Below, piece by piece: positions 55,740 to 64,000 of a DNA stretch of 64,000 nt. Where the stretch lies: positions 204,651,326 to 204,715,325 of the forward strand of contig CM030366.1 in the NCBI GenBank assembly GCA_017893485.1, in the 5' to 3' direction. This DNA comes from Hemerocallis citrina. Taxonomy: Eukaryota > Streptophyta > Magnoliopsida > Asparagales > Asphodelaceae. Position 1 is the stretch's first letter. Every line of letters begins with the position of its first letter. A program made the translations under genes and the position numbers. The notes below the pieces were generated by a model. It searched no databases and was not told the DNA's origin. It saw nothing but the letters and a program-made list of their open reading frames with translations.

Positions 55740-58700
55740 TGTAATGCCCCGAATTTCAAATAAGGCCGAATTCGAGGTTTCACATGATCTTTACTTCACT
55801 TCGTACAATTTTACAAGGAAATTTAAAACTTTTTTCAATAATACATCAGAGTTTGTTACATTTGTTATACAGTGGAAGACAAAAATTTTACAATGAAACA
55901 TGTACAACATCTTTAACAAAACAACATCAGCATATCCACTTTATAGCTTCATGAACTTCCATTACCTACATGTAAGACTGTGGGCACGTCAGTTGATTAC
56001 ATCCGAAGAAATGTTATACACGGCTATCCTCTCTATGCCGAAGATAGTATAACGATCACCATACTTTAACAAACCACAAACTTGAATGAAATAAAGTATA
56101 GAAATGTGACTACTCTAAATATGTAAGTGTATGTCATGCCTTAATGCCTAATGCACATATTTTTATACTAGGATGACACTAATGCATACTTGTTCGGATT
56201 CTATGCATCCCATACTACATAGGTCTGAGGGCAAGTACCTACGTACTCCACAATAAAGGGTTCTATCCCTCGTCATGACAACTACCCAGTAATAAGACAA
56301 AGTTGAGATGTTCCACGAGTACGGATCCCAGCCCCGGAGAATCGCCGTAGCCAATCCCCCGCCCGACTGTTATACAGACTCCTCGTCATGCGAACCTCCC
56401 GCAAGTGCCCCTCTAGCCCCGGTATACGCATATATATGGAGTACGACAAACTATCCGCCTGACTACGCATAGTCCCGGATTTCAAATAAAACTCGTCTCC
56501 CACAGAGCAATCTCAGTCCGCTGACTGGGTCTATAGTCCCGGTGAATCGACGCAGCCAACCCATCGCCCGACTATATAGAGTGTCCCACTTACGTTTGCC
56601 TAGGTCTTACTACATCTTCACTTAAGTGCCTAGTTCTTAAGTTCAAGACATGAATAATTTATCAAACCTAGAATCAGTTTTACCTCTTACCGGGCTTACT
56701 CATAAATATGAAATAGCCCCATGGCCTTATCTCAAAAATATATTTCATATCTTTCATTTCAAAGAGTGTCGGTACCCGAGGTCTCACTAATTCTAAATCA
56801 CAACTTTTTCATGTACAAGAATCCATGAGTATTCATACTCTTCAATAACATGTCTTAAACTTGATTATATTCATATTTCTAACTTTTAATCAATGTCTCA
56901 TTTAACATCATACATGATTCTCTTATTCATCTATAAATCATTCATAATTAACAACAATAATTCTTTTCACAAACATGAATTCATCACTTGCAATCTCATT
57001 TGTAATTTTAACTCATGAAATATACTCCAAATAATTCTTAATCAAGTACCATCTCTACAAGAGAAATTAATTCACATAACAAAAGTTGACTCTTCTTTTA
57101 GAATAAAACCATACTTTTAAATAATTAATTTTGAAGTCATCAACTCATTTTTCTTTATCTCAATTTCTTTTATTTCTAAAAAATTATATGAAAAACTATT
57201 CTTTTGTTTTTATACATTCTAAATCATTTAATAAGAATAATTAGAATTTCTCCCAAAGTCTCTTCTCATAAAACTAAAAAAAAAATCATAAAATCAAAAA
57301 AAAAAAAAAAAAAAAACAAACCATGGCGCTATCAGGTTTCGAACCTGGCACTCCCCCCCGACCACACAGTAAGTGTTCTGAGCCCAACCCACTGGCCAAT
57401 AGTCCATGCGGACTTGGCTGTCACATGTTCAAACAAAACCCCATATGTATCGACTTTCGGCACTAGATGATTTTAATCAAAATTCAAAAAAACAAAGTGG
57501 GTTAATAGGTTTCCGAACCCAGGCACACCCGGCCAAAAGTGACAGAGCTCTATGGCTAACCCATTAACCAAGAAGTCCATGTGTATTTTCTGTTTAGAAA
57601 TCGTATTAATCTACTTTTGTTCAAACCCTCTGTCTTCCTTTTATGTTCATAAAACTCGATTCTTCTAATCTTTTATTAAACTGAAAATAAATTCTCATGT
57701 ACTGAGTTTATTTTCTAACAGTAATTTACTACTTTTCAATCCATAAATCTAACTCTCAATTCATTTCTTCCTTTTAATAAACATGATATTGTATTACTTT
57801 AAATTTAACTCAGAAATAATATTGTATCCTTCATAAACAATCAAATGAGTTTAGTAGAATCAAAATTATCTTAAAAGATTCATTTGCTTAACTAAAGGGA
57901 GCATTCTCAACATTTTTCATACGATCGATTATTTCTTCATTCATGCATGGCAAAAATAATCAATCCTTTCTTTTCTCATTTACCAATTAACAAGTTGTAA
58001 TTTAATTTGTATGCTTCACTACTATTTTCATCCCATCCAATAGTATAAATCGTTCTACTTTATTACATCAAAGTTTTCTATTAAAAAAAAAACAAATTTA
58101 ACATACATGAAGTTTACAAGCTTTCTAACATGATCCATAGTATCAACTCTTTAATCAAAATCTTCTATTATTTGCTTAAGCACAACAATATTATTCTCGT
58201 TCATAGCATGTAACACTAGCATGAAATTTTATCTACATATCAAAACATAATATTCATTTATTGTCACTAGCATGCATAGTTCTAAATTAGAAAGCATGAG
58301 AACACCCACCTTAGTTGAAGATTGGGAAAGAGAAAGATGGAACCAACACCTGGCTCCTAGCAAGAACACTTCCTCCTAGCAATAATTTCTCCAAGCACAA
58401 GAACACTCTACTCTCTTTCTTTTTCTTTCTCTTATTTAGATTTTTTTTTTGTGTGTGTGAAATGAGAAGAGAATGTGAGCTATTTATAGGACAAATTGAG
58501 GGTTTAATGTGCAAAATTCTACACCCAATAAATTATTCAATTTAATTCTCATCTCTTCACTTTCTCAACTTCTAAAAAACCCCAACTCTTCGTCTCCCCA
58601 TTACTCCAAAATCCTAACTCTCAAACCCATCTTCTACTAAACTGACCTCCACTCTCCTCCCGGGGTGTAACAGCCGAAAAAAACAAAACCCCACACAAGG

Positions 58701-59552
58701 CCACTGACGTCAACTAGCACAAAAAAAAAAAAAAACCAACTGCTTTTGCTGTACACATGGGCCCCCATGAAAACCACTCCTATGTTTACTTATTTACCGT
58801 GGGCCCCCCATATGCACTAATTCTCTTTTAACCAAACCAGCAATACTAAGGTTGTTTACAACATGGTGGCCCTTCCTATTCACTACTACACACTTCAACA
58901 TTATTACATGTATTACTAACAACAATCAATTTACTTCAGACAACCTACTGGCTACTGTTACTTTTTGAACATATATTATTATATATATACTTTTATACTC
59001 TTTTGAAAATTATGGGTGTTACACATACTTCGAAATTTATTTTGAAAATAGGATACGCTTAAATACGCTTACCGAAATACGTGTGTCTCACGTAAAATTC
59101 GAAATACGAAAATCGATTTCATCAACAGAAAAATGTTAAACATGATAAAATACAATAATAGAAAATATATTTATTAATTTTACGACGTAATTGCTACGTT
59201 TGTAGAAAACACGTGCATTTCACGTACAAATCATTTTAATCAAAATGGAGAAAAATGAACTACTGTTTATAAAACGAGTTCGAACATGGAAAAATAAATA
59301 ATCAATACTCATAAAATATCACACGTAGCAATGGAAAATACGCAACTGATACGTGCATCGAAAATACATAAAAAGCACGTAAAAATATAGAGATTGAAAT
59401 ATTATATTTTAGTTGACTCAAATATGATAAAATCAATACTGGGAATGTATAAACAGACGGAAATCTAAATACGTAGTGAAAATACGTTACAAAATATACG
59501 TGCGTAACACGCGATGGCAAAATTATCATTTCCAATTTTGTGGGGTGTTACA
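55740..59552. mobile_element. Solo LTR B of a second Gypsy-type family
   Basis: It starts TGTAATGCCCCGAATTTC and ends GGGGTGTTACA. Flanks are GTCAG (55735-55739) and CTCAG (59553-59557), four of five alike. The last 900 bases match window positions 1-962. It is 3.8 kb and non-coding. A stretch at 56190-56620 has short repeats around CCCCGG(A/T)GAATCG. The part around 58665-59025 may be a further insertion but no duplication was proved. Confidence 0.75.
57318..57592 (-). repeat. Two tRNA-like (Pol III promoter-like) units inside solo LTR B
   Basis: On the minus strand two related units contain A-box-like text (TGGTTAATGGGTTAGCC near 57570; TGGCCAGTGGGTTGGGC near 57400). Each is followed 45-50 bases later by B-box-like text (GGGTTCGGAAACC near 57515; GGTTCGAAACC near 57340). 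A long T run follows the second unit. Folding into a full cloverleaf was not apparent, so this is a SINE-like or tRNA-derived relic, not a tRNA gene. Confidence 0.45.
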
Positions 59553-62250
59553 CTCAGAACCTATTGGTCCTCCTCCGAGTACACCTTCCTATAGGAAAGT
59601 GTGCAGTCAGGTAATCAGTATAACAGTATAACAGATGCTCAGTATGGGAAACACGGGCCCCCTTCCAAGTACACATTTCTATAATTTTCCACTACTAGAT
59701 CTTTCCCTTAACCCCGGCTTGGTTATTAATTATTATTATCAGACATAAATTTATGTGTCATAAACAGGTCAAGAATAACATGGTATAATCATGTAACAGG
59801 TTCAGGGTGACAGATAAACATGTACAGATGATAGACAGTTCATAAAGGAATAGAATAATACAAATGCTAGCTCAGGACAGCAAGACACTACTGTACTAAA
59901 ACAGTGATTCCTATTGTTACAAAAATGCAAATCTGGATCCGTCAAAGAATCTGGAAAATAGACTCCCTTTAGAATTCAGCAAACATATATAAGTCATATA
60001 GTATTTCACAACATCATAACTCAAAACAGGTTTGAATCCAAAAAACACGTTCATTCAGAAATCAGTATTTTGTATTCACAATCAAGAAAACAGCATGAAA
60101 ACTCATTAATTAAATCTACGAAAAATCTGGGGAACTCCCCTATATGTGTAGTATCATAATATAAAGTATCATAATTTTTCAATATAAATAGTTTAGCCAA
60201 CAAAAATCAGAAAACATCAATATGTAATAGTTTTGTAAATCTGGAATTGTGAACACTGCAGTACGAAAACAGCAATATCTCACAAATCATAAATCAAAAT
60301 CCAAATCCGTCAAAAGGGTAATAAAATAGATACAGTAGGCTAACTTTCATATTCAAAATACTTTAGAGATAGTAAGTAGAATTAGGTCGAAAATTAAGTT
60401 CTTTACTGAACAGTAGTAAAATTCTGCATGTAAAATCTTTATTTGCAAGTATGAAAAAGTTTATAAAACTCCTCAAATAAATCCACAAAAATTCTGGGTA
60501 AACCCCAAACAAGTCAAGAAGTACTGAGCAAAATTTCAGATCAAAATACAAAATTTAACACCATAATAAAAATAGATTACTCTTCAGAATTCATAGAAAA
60601 CAAAATCTGGAAATCTTTCACACTATTGTAGTAAAATAGACATAACTCACAAACCGAAAAATCAAAACTGAGATCCGTCAAAAGGGTTAGAAAATAGACA
60701 GAATCCTCTACAGTTCATGTTCACAAAATATTTTCAAATACTGGCCTTAATAGGGTCTAAAATACTAAACAACATCAGGGTAACAGAAATTTTCAGATTT
60801 GTTCTTCATACTCAAAACGACATAGATCATATGAAATTCATCCAAATCAATCCAACCATGAAATATAGTGTACAAGATGTCCAAACAACATGGTATAGAG
60901 TATTTTAGAAGTATTCGACAAGTACATCATGCATAACACATCAAGTACAGATATCTCAAAGTAGCATGAACATATACATCAAAAGTGGTCAACATTAGGT
61001 TAATTCATGTCATGTATGGCGTAAGGCAACTACGGTCAAATCATCACTATAGAGACAATATAAACAAGGGGTTTTACACACAAATTGTCTCTAGAACCCA
61101 ATTACACTGCAAGCGGTATTTAGTACTTGTATTACATAAAAAAAAGAATACAAGTTACTTGACTTAACCGACGACGAAAATAGCGATGCGCAAGAATAAC
61201 GGGAAAAGATTCTCAGGCAACGAACGACGAACGGAAACCATGAACAACGAGCCAATCACACGAACGCAGCCACTAACAACGAACACAACCCACGAACACG
61301 ACTACGGACCAAGCACGCACCTTGAACAACACGCACAACAGCGGCACAGCGAGTGGTTGTCCCTGTTGCTACGGGCTGCTGCTGCGGGAAGGAGGCAGGT
61401 CGGGAAACAGGGTCGAGTTGGCTGCCGAGCTGTCGAGGAAACACAGCAAGAGCGGAGGAGTTTATGGTGTCGGAGGGAGGTACGGGGGTGCAAGGGCGGA
61501 GCAAGGGTAGGTTGACGAGGAGGGCTAGACGGGAGAGAGAGATAGCACAGAGAGAGACGAAGGCTGCATGGGTTCACAATGGGGTTTAAATATGGGGAAG
61601 GGAAAATATAGGGTTTATTAGGGTTGAAGTAGGGGGGGTGACGGGGGCACAATAGACAGGTAGGTATCGGGTATGCGTTAGTCACTAACGGGTATATGGG
61701 TAGATAGGTTGTGTGGTTTTAGCGGATACAGGAACCAGTGGTAAATGGGTTTGATTTGTGTGGGTTTCAGGTTGGGTAGTTGCCTGTTTTAGGAGTAAAG
61801 GGTTTTATGATGGGTTTTAGGAGTAGATAATGTATATAGGAGCATTAGGTATAGGTTAATAGGGTTTTTAAGTGAATAGGGTTTATATGTTTAACAATGG
61901 GTCCAAGAAATAGGGCAATTCTACAATGAAAATAAATAGGGTGTTACAAAAATGAGACGGCCACAGAAAAAGACAAATAAAATAGACACGAGCAATATGA
62001 ATAAAGAGAATCAAGAGTAGATCGATCGAACAGAGACGAAACAAGAGAGACAATTGGATCAAGAAAATCAAATAAAAGATGATAAACAATAAAAATAAAT
62101 ATATTGAAACAAAAGGTCCAATATATGGTCTAAGAGAAAGATACAAAGAGAGAAATACACAAAAACGAAAAATACACTCAAAAATACACAAAATGGAAAA
62201 CAGGGGTTACAGTAACACCCCGTATTTCTTGGATGTATAATATACTAGTA

Positions 62251-62258
<8 letters not shown>

Positions 62259-62297
<39 letters not shown>
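62259..62297. repeat. (AC)n microsatellite in TRIM copy 2 5' LTR
   Basis: About 19 AC units. The corresponding place in the 3' LTR (62989-63029) has GT and AT repeats instead, so this spot changes quickly. Confidence 0.9.
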
Positions 62298-62299
<2 letters not shown>

Positions 62300-63321
62300 G
62301 GCATAATGGTAATAATGAATATTTGGAATTGTGGTTGTTGAGTTGGGCTTGGCTGCTGCCACGTGGTGACGTGGCAGTGACCCCGTTGGGGGGGTGGGGG
62401 AGTGTTGCTGTGTCCATGCCAGTTGGCGTGGGGCCCAGGGGATGCGTGCTCGGGAGAAGAAAAAGTAGTGTGTGGAATCCCATATCGGAGGATGTGCATG
62501 ATTAATTAATCATTAAATAAAATTGCCTATGATCAAAAGTCACCAAATTGGTTAACCACCTTTTGAGAGGCAGTCTGTGGTGGGCATTTGTACTAATAAA
62601 TAAATAAAATTGTCTGAGTTTGGGACCGGGACATTAGAAATGGCATCAGAGCCCTTTCAACACTGAGTGTGGGTAAAGAGTGGGTGAGATGTATGTCTGA
62701 GAGAGAGTTGAGGTCAGTACGCTGGCAATATGACCTGGAGCAGTACGCTAGAATTAGCTGAATCAGGGTACTCCACTCCACATCGGCGAGATGTATGCTT
62801 AAGAGGGAGCTGAGGTTAGTATGTTGACCTAGAATTAGCTGAATCAGGGTACTCCGCTCCACATCGGCTAGAAAGGAGATCTTGCACTATGTTGAATGTC
62901 CCGAACTCAGCGAAGACGCTGATTTCTTAAGCGGGGTGTAACACCCCGTATTTCTTGGAGGTATAACATACTAGTATAATATAGTATAGTGTGTGTGTGT
63001 ATATATATATGTATATATATATATATATAATGGCATAATGGTAATAATGAATATTGGGGGGGGGGGGGGTGTTGTTGTTGTGTCCATGCCAGTTGGCGTG
63101 AGGCCCAAGGGGACTTGGGCTGCGTACTCGGGAGAAGAAAGAGTAGTGTCTGGGATCCTATATCGGAGGATGTGCATGATTAATTAATAATGAAATAATA
63201 TTGCCTATGATCAAAAGTCACCAAATTGGTTAACCACCTTTTGAGAGGCAGCCTGTGGTGGGCAGTTGTACTAATAAATAAATAAAATTGTCTTAGTTTA
63301 GGGCTGGGGCATTACAGTACA

Positions 63322-64000
63322 CACTGGTGGTAGTCTTTCCACGCCCTTGGGGGTATACGGCCCCTAAATTACCAATTTATCTCGCAGTTGGTCGAGCTCG
63401 TCTTTGTAGTATGTTAGAACTCCTTTTAGGTTGTCTTTGTAGCTTCGACCACCGTCCCAATACACACCTAAGGGTGGTCGCATCTCAATGATGGGTGCAG
63501 AGACCAACCAACTCTCTGTGGGTCTCGTAATACAGGAATGACCCAAGTGTATACGTTCTCATGCCCAAATCTGAAGTAAGACCATCTGCCCAGTCATCTC
63601 AACTCCATCGAGAGCAATTGCACACAATGTCCTTGTACAGGGTGGCTAATGTGCAACTTTCCCAATACTGGTCGGCTAAGCTTAGGTCGGCGAGCAATCG
63701 TAGATACATAAGCGGGACGGTACCTCTGGTGGAGTTAGGCAAAAGTACACCTCCAAGCACTATTAGAATATATGCCCTAATGTAGCACTGCACGTCGTAG
63801 TCACTTGATGCATCGGTCAAATTCCCTTCAAAAATTTTCTTCGACCGTGACATTCAAATTGATTTTCCGACAAAAATACCATTATCATCCTCTTCATCAT
63901 CATCAAACCCTATACCGAGGAACCCTATACCGAGGAGCTCATTACACAACTCTATTTTCTGGAAATTCATATTACCCGTCACGACCATCCCATCTAATGG
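63322..64000 (-). pseudogene. N-terminal part of the same plant-mobile-domain gene
   Basis: On the minus strand, from the window end, the frame has PLDGMVVTGN (a GLPxDG.xVTG-type block), an acidic run DDDEEDDN, and a stop. After a restart near 63853 come YIRAYILIVLGGVLLPN, VPLMYLRLLADLSLADQYW and ATLYKDIV, all PMD blocks. A TGA replaces a Trp codon near 63570 (LLQIWA-stop-ERIHLG). The part 63546-63364 continues to the TRIM target duplication at 63317-63321, and reading resumes at 53855. It is cut by the window end. A 17-base duplication (GAGGAACCCTATACC twice) lies near 63915. Confidence 0.75.

Larger units (their letters stand above)
53867..62211. mobile_element. Gypsy-type solo LTR A, inserted in TRIM copy 2
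   Basis: The target duplication GTAAC is at 53862-53866 and 62212-62216. It begins TGTCACGTCCCGCTTCC and ends GGGGTTACA. The first 90 bases resemble the LTR of the chromovirus at 41116. Without the hAT and solo LTR B it is about 3.6 kb. It contains no coding region, so the internal part was lost, probably by recombination between two LTRs. GC-rich text is at 61190-61560. 53881-54690 and 59560-61180 are AT-rich LTR text with no gene. Confidence 0.85.
53861..63316 (+). mobile_element. TRIM element (copy 2), interrupted in its 5' LTR by a solo LTR
   Basis: The target duplication GTACA is at 53856-53860 and 63317-63321. The 5' LTR is 53861-53866 plus 62217-62638; the 3' LTR is 62937-63316 (TGTAACACCCCG ... 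GGGGCATTACA). The primer-binding site TGGCATCAGAGC (62641-62652) has one change. The 298-base interior holds an 80-bp internal duplication around GAATCAGGGTACTCC. It is related to copy 1 at 45202-46444 but diverged from it. It is non-coding. Confidence 0.9.
34044..64000. mobile_element. Large old MULE carrying a FAR1-like transposase and a mobile-domain gene, heavily nested
   Basis: The left end near 34044 starts with a hairpin (ACGGGTCTGTTTGCACAGACCC) shared with the copy at 32935. MULE-derived DNA is 34044-41115, 52493-53860 and 63317 to the window end; the rest is younger insertions. It holds a transposase pseudogene (+), a hairpin-repeat field, and a plant-mobile-domain pseudogene (-). 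The right end is outside the window, so terminal repeats and target duplication cannot be checked. Two neighbouring elements instead of one remain possible, but the hairpin motif occurs at 34300, at 38590-41110 and at 52493-52640, which ties the blocks together. Confidence 0.6.

Noticed and set aside
57318..57425. A functional tRNA gene
   Set aside because: The distance between the A-box and B-box-like words is too long, no full cloverleaf or anticodon arm is evident, and the unit lies inside an LTR.
58665..59025. A further insertion in solo LTR B bounded by TGTAACAGCC and GTGTTACA
   Set aside because: The ends resemble LTR termini, but no target duplication or second copy could be shown, so it is only mentioned in the LTR entry.
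62201..62220. Reading TAACACC at 62213 as the start of a complete TRIM LTR
   Set aside because: The first bases TGTAAC are at 53861-53866. GTAAC at 62212-62216 is the target duplication of solo LTR A, so the element starts at 53861.

Overview
The window is nuclear DNA of a flowering plant, most likely a eudicot. The evidence is one intact intron-rich plant gene, XEG113, a Golgi arabinosyltransferase of the extensin-modifying pathway, set in a dense mosaic of plant-type transposable elements (chromovirus Gypsy, Ty1-copia, TRIM, MULE, Pack-MULE, hAT, Tourist-like MITE, LINE). I cannot name the species. No rRNA gene, functional tRNA gene or CRISPR array was seen.

Layout. 1-962 is the 3' part of a long Gypsy-type LTR. 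963-6419 is a 5'-truncated, heavily decayed Ty1-copia element with a short 3' LTR. 7448-11317 is a Pack-MULE with a perfect 9-bp target duplication; it carries a broken piece of a ribosomal protein eL21 gene. 11838-14916 holds LINE-like sequence, including a 1.8-kb insertion flanked by a 23-bp direct repeat that ends about 130 bp upstream of the XEG113 TATA box. 15225-27172 is XEG113 (13 exons, 628 codons). Its intron 11 contains a complete but coding-reduced Ty1-copia element (Gag and protease only), intron 3 a Tourist-like MITE, and intron 12 is a GC-AG intron.

27660-31020 is a diverged repeat field holding a MITE, which is split by a 2.3-kb MULE. That MULE has about 300-bp near-identical, internally palindromic terminal inverted repeats and a 472-aa open reading frame containing only the transposase N-terminal/DNA-binding part. 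A 5'-truncated LINE with a perfect 15-bp target duplication follows (31730-32837).

From about 34044 to beyond the window end lies one large old MULE. It carries a broken FAR1-type transposase gene (+ strand), a broken plant-mobile-domain gene (- strand), and a long non-coding part built of about 19 copies of a small hairpin motif. Younger elements are stacked into this MULE: a Tekay-like chromovirus (41116-52492), itself hit by a TRIM (45202-46444); and a second TRIM (53861-63316) in the mobile-domain gene. The second TRIM is hit by a solo LTR (53867-62211), which is hit by a non-autonomous hAT (54699-55615) and by a second solo LTR (55740-59552). Target duplications read from the sequence fix the order of these events.

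Only XEG113 looks like a functional host gene. The most interesting unexplained structures are the palindrome-TIR MULE with a DNA-binding-only protein, the hairpin array of the large MULE, the putative introns in the chromovirus gag-pol, and the copia element whose LTR ends carry copies of its own primer-binding site.
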